DNA of 30,915 bases from a virus, in the IMG/VR virus record IMGVR_UViG_3300025886_000104, positions 1-30,915 of that record; one strand, written 5' to 3'. Shown piece by piece: positions 15,785-24,000 of this stretch (position 1 is the first letter of the stretch; every line of letters begins with the position of its first letter). The notes under the pieces were generated by a model. The model searched no databases. It saw only the letters and a list, made by a program, of their open reading frames with translations, and was not told the origin of the DNA. The translations under genes were made by a program, and so were the position numbers.

Positions 15785-16970
15785 TCTTAGCTATTTCTAC
15801 AGGGAGGCTCGAGGAAGAGGCTTTGAGAGGGATCTTAGTGTCGCTGGAAGAAGTGGAGGAGGAGTTCCTGCAGAATATGCAGACCTGTCCAAAATGAACC
15901 TTCTAAGCCCTTATACAAGAGGTTTTCTTAGATTTTTAGCAAGAGCAAGCCTTGTTATGAATTTTAAAGCGGTGGGACAGTATTTTTATGTTTTCTCAGA
16001 AAGATTTGTAGAAATAAGATCCGATAGAGTTAAAGGTATGTTTGAGCGTGTACTTAAAAAAAATAATGGTCTTTCTAAATTCATGAAAAACGTTAGTCCT
16101 AAATCTACAGCTACAGCTACAGATGGTTTTTGGGATGATATAAATACAATGAATGGACTTTCATCAGAAGGTATAAGTCTTTTTGGAAATTCCAATGATT
16201 CTAGAGATGGAATGTTAGTTTTGGCTAAGGAGGATCCTGAAAAAGTAGAAGATACAAAGGAAGACTCCGATGAAAAAAACTTTGAGAGTACAAAGAAGCT
16301 GATTTCGGAAAGATTAGTTAAGCACTTCTTAAGTACGGGGAATGTGTCGGATGCGGGTCTCACAAAGAATCAGCTATTCTTTGCTTCTCCAGATTTCGTA
16401 TCTGCTTGGTGCTCAAAATCTATAATGCTTGTGGATTCATATCTGGCTGTAATGTCAGACGAAGATCGTAAGAAAGGCAAGGTTGATACTTTTAAGATTA
16501 ATCTGAGTGAGTTATTAAAATCTTCTGACGAGTCGGCAAAAGAAAAGGATAAATATTTCGAAGAATTAACGAAAATAAAGAAAGAGGGAGAAGATATGTC
16601 TAAAAAAGTAAAGAAATTTTCAAATACTATTAATAAACAAGCAATAATACGTATGGCAGATGATTTTTCTAAAAGTTATTATAAGGACGCCTTAAAGGGT
16701 TCTAATGATGATCCACTACTGAAAGAGTTCTATAGTGGAATGAAAGATTTTTACGAGGAAAAACACCCCGTAAATGATTCCAGAACAAAAAAAGACCTTA
16801 TGGGCTTTTTTTACGAAGGATCTGACATCACATCAGACTCTCATAAAGACGAAGTATATCTTTCAAAGAGTTTGGGCAAAGGTGGTTTGGTTGAAAACGG
16901 TCATCAGAGCAAAACTAATCATGTTGACGTTGCTAGAAGTATTCCTTCTGGTAACTTTAGAAACAAATAA
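15777..16970 (+). CDS. Hypothetical protein upstream of capsid genes
   Basis: A 397-residue protein, not recognised. It starts within the previous gene's stop (ATGAGTAA). Residues 1-110 are basic and helical, with a hydrophobic patch GFLRFLARASLVMNFKAVGQ. The middle is Ser/Asp-rich and probably flexible. Residues 160-330 are charged helices rich in Lys and Glu (LTKIKKEGEDMSKKVKKFSN). It is near neutral in composition, with no membrane segment. Its place just before the decoration and capsid genes suggests a head-assembly or internal virion protein; that is inference. Confidence 0.7.
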   Translation: MSNLSYFYREARGRGFERDLSVAGRSGGGVPAEYADLSKMNLLSPYTRGFLRFLARASLVMNFKAVGQYFYVFSERFVEIRSDRVKGMFERVLKKNNGLSKFMKNVSPKSTATATDGFWDDINTMNGLSSEGISLFGNSNDSRDGMLVLAKEDPEKVEDTKEDSDEKNFESTKKLISERLVKHFLSTGNVSDAGLTKNQLFFASPDFVSAWCSKSIMLVDSYLAVMSDEDRKKGKVDTFKINLSELLKSSDESAKEKDKYFEELTKIKKEGEDMSKKVKKFSNTINKQAIIRMADDFSKSYYKDALKGSNDDPLLKEFYSGMKDFYEEKHPVNDSRTKKDLMGFFYEGSDITSDSHKDEVYLSKSLGKGGLVENGHQSKTNHVDVARSIPSGNFRNK

Positions 16971-17003
16971 CAACTAAACTAAATTAATTATGGAGATATA
17001 ATT

Positions 17004-17642
17004 ATGGCTTTACATATTTTACAGCCAGGTCTTCGCCCTATTGGTCAATTTGACCTAAAAGCAGCACAAACTGTTACGGGTGGAGAAATTGGTGTATTCG
17101 AGGCAGATACAAACACTGGGAATTCAACTGAAGATCCAGCTGCTGCTGACGCACTACAAGTAGGACCACTATCTGGTGGTGACAAACTTATGGTCGCACT
17201 TGGACAACCAGCACCTGCAGTGCTAGGAACAGGAACGGCATCACAGCTAAGATTCCTTTTGGATGACGGAACTGAAGGTTACGGAACTCTTATGGGTTCT
17301 GCGATTGGCGGAACTGCTGGTCTTGGCGTTACATACGGACGAAGTGCATCAGGAGCTGTTGTGGCTATTGGCCCAACCACTCATTTTGCATCAGGAAAAG
17401 TAACTTGTTGGCACGCACCTGGCTTGTATGCTATCGACGGGACCGATTTGACTGGAACCGCAGTTAACACTACTCTTTACGCAACTAGCGCTGGTCTATT
17501 GTCAGCAGTTGTCTCTGAAGACTCCGTTGCTATCGCTGTTGGTGATATGAACGATGATTCATTGGTTTCTACAACTTTGGCTGCTGCTGGTGAAAGTGCC
17601 GCTGCAGAAAAATTCGCTTTTTACTTCTTAGGTCAAAAATAA
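17004..17642 (+). CDS. Probable capsid decoration protein
   Basis: A 212-residue protein rich in Gly, Ala, Thr and beta-type sequence, 15 nt upstream of the major capsid gene with a TGGAG ribosome-binding site. Small Gly/Ala/Thr-rich proteins directly before the capsid gene are commonly capsid decoration or stabilising proteins. Homologous in its C-terminal half to the 14674-15366 product. Its few arginines include CGC and CGA, codons that are rare elsewhere in the window, and Ala/Gly codons are biased to GCT/GCA and GGT/GGA, consistent with high expression along with the capsid protein. The exact role is unproven. Confidence 0.72.
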   Translation: MALHILQPGLRPIGQFDLKAAQTVTGGEIGVFEADTNTGNSTEDPAAADALQVGPLSGGDKLMVALGQPAPAVLGTGTASQLRFLLDDGTEGYGTLMGSAIGGTAGLGVTYGRSASGAVVAIGPTTHFASGKVTCWHAPGLYAIDGTDLTGTAVNTTLYATSAGLLSAVVSEDSVAIAVGDMNDDSLVSTTLAAAGESAAAEKFAFYFLGQK

Positions 17643-17657
17643 GGGAGGGTTAATACT

Positions 17658-18698
17658 ATGTCTAATATTTTTAATACAAACGGCGAATTAAACGCCTCAA
17701 ACGTACAAGATGCTCTTTCTCAGATCGTAAAGTATGCTAGTATCATTGATGAGTTGAATCCTTCAAATTCAGTTCAATCTTCTGCTCCTTCGTTGAATAA
17801 CGAGCAGAGAGATGAAATGATCAAGCAAGCTTTGATGACTCAAGAAGGAAAAATTGCGTTAGGTCAAGCAATGGCAACTCCTATCCGAAGAAACTTGGAC
17901 TATCAAGGTGTCGGAAGAAAAGCTCTCGTTGTTGATCCTTTACCGCAAGGTGCATTGCCAGTATACGATAGAGATATCGACGTTGCTGCTGTTGTCATCT
18001 CTTCTAACGGTACTGCTCCTGAGTCTCGCGTATTCGGTGACCGTGTTACTGTTCCTGAGTTTGAAATTGTTTCAAACCCTACAGTACGCATTGCTGAAGT
18101 TAAGCGAAGACGTTTCAACGTGATTGATCGTGCTCAACAAAAAGCTCGTCAAGAAATTCAAGCGCAAGAAGATGCAAACGTATTTGCAGCTTTGGAATTT
18201 GCTGGAACTGCTGAAAACTCTTCAGTTGCTCTTGATCCGATGCAGTCAACTTCAGGAAATCTTTCATCCTCTTCTCAAGCAGGTTCTTTGCAGAAGTCAG
18301 GAATGTTGGGTCTGAAGAGAGAGATCGACAGATGGGATCTCGTAACTTCTAAGTACTTCTTGAACATCAATGAGTTTACAGATATTTTGGATTGGGAATC
18401 TGCTGGTAACGGTGGTTCTTCTGCAATTGATCCTGTGACTCAGAGAGAAATCATGCAAACTGGTTTGTATGGTCACATGTTCGGAGCTGACATCATTGTT
18501 TCTAAGATCGTTCCTGCAGGCTCTGCCTTTGCATGTGCTGATCCTGAGTTTGTTGGTGTTATGCCAGTAAGACAAGACATTGAAGTTCTTCCTGCTGATG
18601 AGCCTAAGCAATTAAAGCTTGGCTGGGTTGTTTCTGAGATTGTTGGAATTGGTATCGTAAACCCTCGTGGTGTTGCGACTGGTTCTGTTAGCGCATAA
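17658..18698 (+). CDS. Major capsid protein
   Basis: A 346-residue protein with the strongest ribosome-binding site in the area (GGGAGG, 9 nt before the ATG) and a strong terminator 25 nt after the stop. The N-terminal 60 residues are helical and probably removed or reordered on maturation. The body has the look of an HK97-fold shell protein: the segment LPQGALPVYDRDIDVAAVV, then VTVPEFEIVSNPTVRIAEVK, then a long helix beginning FNVIDRAQQKARQEIQAQ, and a C-terminal region with VVSEIVGIGIVNPRGVA. Half of its 18 arginines use CGN, against about 1 in 26 in the terminase, as expected of a very highly expressed gene. No maturation cleavage site can be fixed by eye. Confidence 0.88.
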   Translation: MSNIFNTNGELNASNVQDALSQIVKYASIIDELNPSNSVQSSAPSLNNEQRDEMIKQALMTQEGKIALGQAMATPIRRNLDYQGVGRKALVVDPLPQGALPVYDRDIDVAAVVISSNGTAPESRVFGDRVTVPEFEIVSNPTVRIAEVKRRRFNVIDRAQQKARQEIQAQEDANVFAALEFAGTAENSSVALDPMQSTSGNLSSSSQAGSLQKSGMLGLKREIDRWDLVTSKYFLNINEFTDILDWESAGNGGSSAIDPVTQREIMQTGLYGHMFGADIIVSKIVPAGSAFACADPEFVGVMPVRQDIEVLPADEPKQLKLGWVVSEIVGIGIVNPRGVATGSVSA

Positions 18699-18723
18699 TA
18701 ATCTAATTGAATTATTTGTATAG

Positions 18724-18753
18724 AAAGGGAGGCTTAGGCCTTCCTTTTTTTTT
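18724..18753 (+). terminator. Strong intrinsic terminator after the major capsid gene
   Basis: Arms AAAGGGAGGC (18724-18733) and GCCTTCCTTT (18738-18747) form a 10-bp stem with one G-T wobble and a TTAG tetraloop. The descending arm runs into nine T residues (18745-18753). It is the best hairpin in the window and would insulate the capsid transcript from the genes below. Confidence 0.92.
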
Positions 18754-18791
18754 ACACAAACCAGATCTATGTTAATATTTTTTGTAGTATT

Positions 18792-19349
18792 ATGAATAAT
18801 AATAAATTAAGAAAGCGTCTTCACTATATTAGTGCCAGTGCCGAAAGAAAACGAACAGTCCCTTTCTCATTCTCAAAGAGGGGAAGTAACTTCGTTAAAG
18901 ATGATGATCACCCAAACGACTCTTTTATTGACTTCTTTGACTATGAAGATGACTTATCTTCAATCACACCTTCCAATGAACTTTTCGTAGAAGACAGGGT
19001 TGAGTCTGATTTTGAATTTTTCGAAGAAAAAAACCCAGTTTTGTTTTTCGAAGAAGATGTTGAAAAAATAACACAACCTCGTGGTGTTGTTCTTGAGGAA
19101 AAAGAAAGTTCAGATTCTTTTTTGATAATGGAGCCGATTGATGGTGCGGATATTCCTTTTGAAAAAGAAGAAGATAGTGAAAGAGATCGAAACGCTTCGC
19201 TTCAAAATAATACGAAGGATGTTGATTTTTCCGAATCTTTTATAGAGATTTCTGATAATTATTGCATATATCATTTGAATAGTGGCAACAGATGTGAGCA
19301 CGATAAAGAGAATGGCTCTTTGTTTTGCAAAATACACCAACAAATATAA
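18792..19349 (+). CDS. Acidic protein with C-terminal zinc-binding motif
   Basis: A 185-residue protein with a basic N-terminus, a long Asp/Glu/Phe/Ser-rich, probably unstructured middle, and an ordered C-terminus carrying C158-x2-H161-x6-C168-x10-C179-x2-H182, a probable single zinc site. The only plausible start, ATG 18792, has no ribosome-binding site. TAATAT at 18773-18778 could be a -10 box that would give a very short or absent leader. It follows the capsid terminator, so its own promoter is expected. The family is not recognised and the function is unknown. Confidence 0.65.
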   Translation: MNNNKLRKRLHYISASAERKRTVPFSFSKRGSNFVKDDDHPNDSFIDFFDYEDDLSSITPSNELFVEDRVESDFEFFEEKNPVLFFEEDVEKITQPRGVVLEEKESSDSFLIMEPIDGADIPFEKEEDSERDRNASLQNNTKDVDFSESFIEISDNYCIYHLNSGNRCEHDKENGSLFCKIHQQI

Positions 19350-19358
19350 GGTACTAAT

Positions 19359-19580
19359 ATGAAAGAAACATATACTACGTCAGATTTGGCATTTGCAGCG
19401 TATCTTTTAACCAGTGGTTTAAGATTGATAGTTGCAAAGAGGCTTCCTTCAGGGAAGTATCATTTCGAGTTAGAAGATAAAAATAATAAATGTGAATCTT
19501 TAAGACTTGAGTTCGTAAATTCCGAGTTTATGAAGTATGACAATAATTTAAAAATGCTTAAAAAGATAATGTATTCCTAG
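19359..19580 (+). CDS. DUF5659-like small protein
   Basis: The 73-residue protein matches the DUF5659 pattern over nearly its whole length: YTTSDLAFAAYLLTSGLRLI at the start (family form: YxTSDxxLAxxLxxxGxxL), then KYHFELED, then a helix beginning SEFMKYDNNLKML. These are small domains of unknown function found in bacteria and phages. AAGG lies 8 nt before the ATG, and the gene follows the previous stop by 9 nt. Confidence 0.7.
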   Translation: MKETYTTSDLAFAAYLLTSGLRLIVAKRLPSGKYHFELEDKNNKCESLRLEFVNSEFMKYDNNLKMLKKIMYS

Positions 19581-19605
19581 ATTTCTATTAATAACTGGAG
19601 ATAGT

Positions 19606-19944
19606 ATGAGTTCTGTAAAAATTAAAAAGTTAGTTTTATGGTTTAAATCTTTTTTTGGAACGGACATAGTGGTCCAGCCAGAACAAGGTGACGTTATTGA
19701 GGATTGTAAGGGCAATAGATCTTTAGTATCTTTTGTCGACGAAGAAGACAAGGTTCTTGTCAATTCAAAAACTGCAGTTTCTCTTAACAGAAGAGGTAGA
19801 TCGTCAACCGTAATTTCTTTAGATGAAATCGAGTGGCCTCAAGAAGGGTATTTGCTCTATAGAGGAGATAAACTTCTTTATCCTCAAAAAAACTATAAGT
19901 TGTGGTTATTAGTTTGGTTAAGCAATAAACTATTAAAAAAATAA
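19606..19944 (+). CDS. Hypothetical protein
   Basis: A 112-residue basic protein with a GGAG ribosome-binding site. Start and end are hydrophobic-basic helices (KKLVLWFKSFFG; LWLLVWLSNKLLKK). Between them lies a beta-rich core with GDVIEDCKGNRSLVSFVDEE and STVISLDEIEWPQEGYLLYR. The terminal helices could contact membrane or form amphipathic interfaces, but neither is a clear transmembrane span. Not recognised. Confidence 0.6.
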   Translation: MSSVKIKKLVLWFKSFFGTDIVVQPEQGDVIEDCKGNRSLVSFVDEEDKVLVNSKTAVSLNRRGRSSTVISLDEIEWPQEGYLLYRGDKLLYPQKNYKLWLLVWLSNKLLKK

Positions 19945-19959
19945 TAATTTGGAGGCCTC

Positions 19960-21249
19960 ATGGCTATTTTAAAAACAAGAATGACGTTGAAGCAGGTAAG
20001 AGCGGAAGACGGTCATATAATTGCGGACAAAGATGGAAATGCATTTTTGGAAGTTGGTGTTGCCAACACATACGTATCTCACCTTAAGATTCAAAACTCT
20101 GATGCTGATCAGTCACCTGCAATCATGTCTAAATCGGTAGGACAGGCTACTGTAGACCTTGCATTAATGGCAAAAGGTGAAGGTTATGTAGCAATACTTC
20201 CTGACGGAGATTACTCTGCAAAGCTTAAGCTTGCATCTGGTGCGAATAACTCTATGCAAGGTCCTGGATTGTCGGCTCACGCTTCTTCTGAAAACTTTCC
20301 TATTGTATTTCCTGATGATTTGCCTGCTTCTGATGCTTTCTTGAAGATTGACAGTGCTGGTCAGTTAGAATTTGCGACTGGTTCTGCATCTTCTTTCAAC
20401 TTGACTGCAGATACTGGTGCCGCTCAACTCATTGAAGCTGGCGACACTCTGAATCTCATTGGTACTGTTGAAGAAGTAGAAACTTTGGTTTCTGGAACAG
20501 ATCAGATTAAAATTGGTCTTCCTGCAACAGTTAAGATCGAAACCGCTCTTAAGGTTCCTGCAATTAAAGCGGCCGACGGCGCAGCTGCGATGACGATTGA
20601 TGATACAACAGGAAAGGTTATTTTCGCTGGTGATATCCAAGTTCAGGGAACGACAACTACTGTTAATTCTCAAAACTTAGTAGTCGCTGACAAAGATATC
20701 TTGATTGCTGCTGGTGCAGATGCAGCCAGCTCTAACGGTGCTGGTATTAGAGTTTCTGAAAGTGATTATGCTACCTTGTTGTTTGATAATGCTACAAGCT
20801 CTTGGGATTCAAACCTTGATTGGAACTTGGAATCTGGAAAAGTTTACAAGATCAATGATGTTGAAGTCTTGAACGCAAACGGAGCAAAATTCTTAGCTGC
20901 TGGTTTGGGTAAAGGTATCGATGTTGATGCTGGTGGACTTCCTGAGTTAGCAATTATTGAAGAAAGAGCTGGCATGGGCAGTACTGCTGGTGGATCAGTA
21001 GGTGGAACAACTACAATCAAGGTTGAGGTTGCAAGTGTTCTTTCTGACTATCAAAATCATCACTTTCAAGTATTCCTTAACGGAATTCTTCAGAAGGGTA
21101 TAGACGAAGGAAGCGCTGCGGGCTTGTTGGCATCTGGTGACGCTGACTATGCATACAACTATGATTCTGGAGCTACAAAGGCTGTATTCTACTTTGCAGA
21201 TGATATGGTTTCTACAGAAGATTCCATAGCATTCTTTTATGCTGAGTAA
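19960..21249 (+). CDS. Fibre/decoration-like structural protein with inserted middle domain
   Basis: A 429-residue virion-type protein with GGAGG before the ATG. The N-module (about 1-140) and C-module (about 360-429) match those of the next gene: FPIVFPDDLP against FFFIMPSDLP, and VFLNGILQKGIDEG against GFLNGILQNGIEVG. The central 140-350 region is absent from the paralogue and includes VQGTTTTVNSQNLVVADKDI, a pattern seen in repeated phage fibre and structural proteins. The C-module FLNG...D-Y...DSIAFFY is a small beta-sandwich-like unit. A surface fibre or decoration role is likely. A terminator follows. Confidence 0.72.
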   Translation: MAILKTRMTLKQVRAEDGHIIADKDGNAFLEVGVANTYVSHLKIQNSDADQSPAIMSKSVGQATVDLALMAKGEGYVAILPDGDYSAKLKLASGANNSMQGPGLSAHASSENFPIVFPDDLPASDAFLKIDSAGQLEFATGSASSFNLTADTGAAQLIEAGDTLNLIGTVEEVETLVSGTDQIKIGLPATVKIETALKVPAIKAADGAAAMTIDDTTGKVIFAGDIQVQGTTTTVNSQNLVVADKDILIAAGADAASSNGAGIRVSESDYATLLFDNATSSWDSNLDWNLESGKVYKINDVEVLNANGAKFLAAGLGKGIDVDAGGLPELAIIEERAGMGSTAGGSVGGTTTIKVEVASVLSDYQNHHFQVFLNGILQKGIDEGSAAGLLASGDADYAYNYDSGATKAVFYFADDMVSTEDSIAFFYAE

Positions 21250-21287
21250 TTGATGTTTTAGAAAATAATACATTTTTGTAAATTTTC

Positions 21288-21322
21288 AAGTTCCGCTTTC
21301 TATATGGAGGCGGAACTTTTTT
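21288..21322 (+). terminator. Intrinsic terminator after the fibre-like gene
   Basis: Arms AAGTTCCGC (21288-21296) and GCGGAACTT (21310-21318) are perfectly complementary over 9 bp, with a 13-nt loop and six T residues (21317-21322). Confidence 0.88.
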
Positions 21323-21383
21323 ATTTGCAATTTTCAATTAATAAAAAAAGTATTATGTAGAATGTCAAGAGAATAATTAAATT

Positions 21384-22091
21384 ATGTCAGTATTTACAAA
21401 ACTAAAATTTGGTGATGTCGTTGCGTCGGATGGTGAAAAGATCAGAAATAGATCTGGACACACTATGATGGAGCTGAGCATGGAAAGAACCACAAACAGT
21501 CATCTTGTTTTTGGGAGCTTCAATATTGAAGATCCTATGATAAGATCTGCAGGCTCGTCTTCCGATGTTGGCATGAGAATAGAGACTAAGGGCAGTTCCT
21601 CTTTGACAATATCTTCGAGCAATTATGATGCGAGTATTTTAATAAAAAACCAGTCAGGTTACGGGTTTGGAATAAAGCCTAGCAGTTCCTCTAATCGTGA
21701 GTTTTTTTTTATAATGCCTTCAGATTTGCCTTCGGAGCTTAGAAGTATAGGTGTAAATTCAAACGGAGAGCTCGCCTATGTTGATGTTGGAGGTACAATA
21801 ACCATTTCTAGTCAGACGGTGTCTGCGACGGGACATGTTTCGACTACGGCGATATCTGGGCTTGACTTTAGAGTTTATGAATTTGGAAGGCTAAAAGAGT
21901 TTAATAACTATCATCAAGGCTTTTTAAACGGAATACTTCAAAATGGTATAGAGGTAGGCGATAGCTCTGCGCTATTAATTGCATCCTCTCAAGCAGACTA
22001 CATGTACTCTGAGGATAGATCTTTTTATTTTTACGAAGAGCATATGTCCGATGATGATACAATCACGGCCTATGCGAAGTTCGACGATTAA
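21384..22091 (+). CDS. Short paralogue of the upstream fibre/decoration-like protein
   Basis: A 235-residue protein equal to the N- and C-modules of the 429-residue neighbour joined without the middle domain. Matching segments are VVASDGEKI against VRAEDGHII, SNREFFFIMPSDLP against SENFPIVFPDDLP, NSNGELAYV against DSAGQLEFA, and GFLNGILQNGIEVG against VFLNGILQKGIDEG. The ribosome-binding site is weak (AAGAG). It lies 62 nt after a terminator, with AAGTATTATG upstream that may be part of a promoter. A virion surface role is likely and the precise function unknown. Confidence 0.7.
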   Translation: MSVFTKLKFGDVVASDGEKIRNRSGHTMMELSMERTTNSHLVFGSFNIEDPMIRSAGSSSDVGMRIETKGSSSLTISSSNYDASILIKNQSGYGFGIKPSSSSNREFFFIMPSDLPSELRSIGVNSNGELAYVDVGGTITISSQTVSATGHVSTTAISGLDFRVYEFGRLKEFNNYHQGFLNGILQNGIEVGDSSALLIASSQADYMYSEDRSFYFYEEHMSDDDTITAYAKFDD

Positions 22092-22167
22092 TATGCTAAT
22101 AATTAGGGTCAAGTATCGATGATAGTGTTTTTAGAAGTAAAGTTAAGTAAAAGTACGGGAGTATAAA

Positions 22168-22539
22168 ATGGCGACAGCAGTTCTAAGCAGATTACCTGTA
22201 TACGATTCACAAAAAAACAAATATGAGAAAACAGAGAGGGCATTGGACGAGAATGGTAATCTAATATTTGTAGATTCTTTTTTATATACAAATGAAGAGG
22301 TAGAGTCCATCAAGAGGAATCTCCCGAAGATGGTCGATTATCAGGGAGAGTTAGGAAAGCTTACATATAGCGTTGGAGAAGTTTTTGTAAACAACTCTCT
22401 AAATGTATATTTTAATGGATTAAACGTAACGCCAGACTTATCGTATGTTGGTCCAGATAGTTTCAGTCTAGACAACAATTATATTGAGGTAGTAAACGAA
22501 GAAAGTAGAATTTTCGCCACATATTTAATTGAGAGATAG
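22168..22539 (+). CDS. Small structural protein with FLNG-like C-module
   Basis: A 123-residue protein with GGGAG before the ATG. The C-terminal half (LNVYFNGLNVTPDLSYVG, then DNNYIEVVNEESRIFATYL) follows the same strand-turn-strand plan as the C-modules of the two genes upstream (FLNGxLxxGxDxxxx...ATY). It seems to be a minimal third member of that group. The N-terminal half (LPVYDSQKNKYEKTERALDE) is not recognised. Likely a minor virion component. Confidence 0.6.
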   Translation: MATAVLSRLPVYDSQKNKYEKTERALDENGNLIFVDSFLYTNEEVESIKRNLPKMVDYQGELGKLTYSVGEVFVNNSLNVYFNGLNVTPDLSYVGPDSFSLDNNYIEVVNEESRIFATYLIER

Positions 22540-22610
22540 TCTTTAATTATGAAATACGGTATGAAAAATATATGTACATCTATATTAAGGACTTAGTTTA
22601 GGTATTAAAT

Positions 22611-22967
22611 ATGTCATTAGGAAACTTTAGAAATGGGTCTGTCGTAAGGCTGCCGCTTCATATTATACAGGACGGGGGTATTCCTATAACTGACGCTCAA
22701 GATGTTTTTGTCAGAAAGGTAATTTTACCTAACGGTAAAGTAGATGGAAACTTTCCCGTAATAATGAAACTGGCAGATCCTATGTTTGCGATATATTACG
22801 TAGATTACAAGCCTTCTGCTGTTGGAAACTACATAGTTATATATTCTTTTGTTGTTGATAGCATAACCTATTCCTCAATCGACACTTTTAATATTTATAA
22901 TTCCGCAGAATCCTCTTCTGGGTTGGCAGGTGGTTTTGCTAGACCAATGTCTTTTATTAACAGCTAA
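22611..22967 (+). CDS. Small beta-type virion protein
   Basis: A 118-residue protein. Its pattern is G-x-VVRLPLHIIQDGG, then VRKVILPNGK, then IYYVDYKPSAVGNYIVIYSF. It matches the first domain of the next gene's product in order and spacing and looks like a single immunoglobulin-like or related beta-sandwich domain. The ribosome-binding site is poor. Not assigned to a named family. A neck, tail or surface structural role fits the position. Confidence 0.6.
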   Translation: MSLGNFRNGSVVRLPLHIIQDGGIPITDAQDVFVRKVILPNGKVDGNFPVIMKLADPMFAIYYVDYKPSAVGNYIVIYSFVVDSITYSSIDTFNIYNSAESSSGLAGGFARPMSFINS

Positions 22968-23007
22968 TATTTTGCATTTATCTTAGAATACAAAATTCGG
23001 AGAAGCT

Positions 23008-23937
23008 ATGTCTATAAATACTGACAGATCTTATGCAATTCGCGGAAACGTAATTAGGTTAAAAATTCAGTACTTTTCTTCGGGCGGAACAGAGATAGAC
23101 TCTGACTCCACCCCAGAGATAACAATTATCGATCCTAACGGGAAGACTGTACTTTCGAAAGCCTCAGAAGGGGTTGTTAGGGAGAGTCTGGGTCTTTATT
23201 ACTACGATTACTCCGTTGATGTTGATGACAATGAGGGTCTATATCAAGACGCGTGGTCAACATCTATTTACGGCTCTCCTTTGCAAAATTACTTTAGTTT
23301 CCTGGTTCTAGATCAGGGAGACTTAAATGATGCTGTAGGGAATGAGGGGACTGTAAGGCTGGGGGAAGCGGTAGATTTTGACTTCTCCGACGAAGAATTA
23401 AAAGGTGTAAATATTTTATTAAAGTATCTCAAATGTAGGCTTAGATCTAACGGTAGAAAGCCAAAGAGAGATCAGTATGGTGCGTTTGTTACTGATGGTT
23501 ATGGTGAGATGGTTTATGAGGAGTGCAATGTTTTTTCAGACGAGATTCTTGTGTGCTTTTTGTGCCAGGCATTGTCAGAGTTTAACATGGTTCCGTTTTT
23601 CACTTCCTTCTCTTTTGCTGATAATCTAATTCAAACCACATTCTCCTCTCTTTTGGTGGAAGGCGCATATATTGTAGCCTTAGCATCTCAAGCTTTGGTT
23701 GAGAAAGGGCGCGACTTTACAATAAGTGATGGGGGGATATCTTATCAGCCGCCTCAGCTTGGTGATTTTTTAGCCTCCCAGTACAACAACTGGCTGAGCA
23801 CTTATAGGGAAAGACTCAAGTTCATTAAGAATAACATAAGAAGCGGTCCTGTAGGTTTTGGAACATTTACAAATCTAACCTCTGGGTCTCCTGCTGTCAA
23901 TAGATTGAGACACCTTAGAGCTAGAAAGATAGTTTAA
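23008..23937 (+). CDS. Two-domain structural protein (beta domain plus helical domain)
   Basis: A 309-residue protein with CGGAG before the ATG. Residues 1-103 repeat the fold pattern of the previous protein (GNVIRLKIQYFSSGG, TIIDPNGK, LYYYDYSVDV). Residues 125-309 form a different domain, mostly helical, beginning FDFSDEELKGVNILLKYLKC and containing EILVCFLCQALSEFN, with a basic C-terminus (RLRHLRARKIV). The second domain could be a head-tail connector or adaptor piece, but I cannot name it. Confidence 0.62.
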   Translation: MSINTDRSYAIRGNVIRLKIQYFSSGGTEIDSDSTPEITIIDPNGKTVLSKASEGVVRESLGLYYYDYSVDVDDNEGLYQDAWSTSIYGSPLQNYFSFLVLDQGDLNDAVGNEGTVRLGEAVDFDFSDEELKGVNILLKYLKCRLRSNGRKPKRDQYGAFVTDGYGEMVYEECNVFSDEILVCFLCQALSEFNMVPFFTSFSFADNLIQTTFSSLLVEGAYIVALASQALVEKGRDFTISDGGISYQPPQLGDFLASQYNNWLSTYRERLKFIKNNIRSGPVGFGTFTNLTSGSPAVNRLRHLRARKIV

Positions 23938-23945
23938 AAGTTCTC

Positions 23946-23977
23946 TTTAATAGTATGATATTATAACTACTATTAAA
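23946..23977 (+). promoter_or_regulatory. Perfect 10-bp inverted repeat before the 24001 gene
   Basis: Arms TTTAATAGTA (23946-23955) and TACTATTAAA (23968-23977) are perfect inverted copies separated by 12 nt. There is no following T-run, and the arms are AT-rich, so an operator or AT-rich promoter site is more likely than a terminator. Confidence 0.4.
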
Positions 23978-24000
23978 TTTAAGTAAACTAAGAGGACTTT

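Noticed and set aside
16971-17003. Promoter just before the decoration-like gene
   Set aside because: Only an AT-rich gap with a ribosome-binding site is visible. No paired -35/-10 or T4-type late box can be supported.
4191-22607. Recurrent GTATTA in intergenic gaps (4191, 4201, 14659, 18787, 21350, 22602) as a phage-wide promoter element
   Set aside because: Its distance to the next ATG varies from about 0 to 50 nt and in three cases it is inside the translation start region, so it does not behave like a promoter. It may simply reflect AT-rich gaps.
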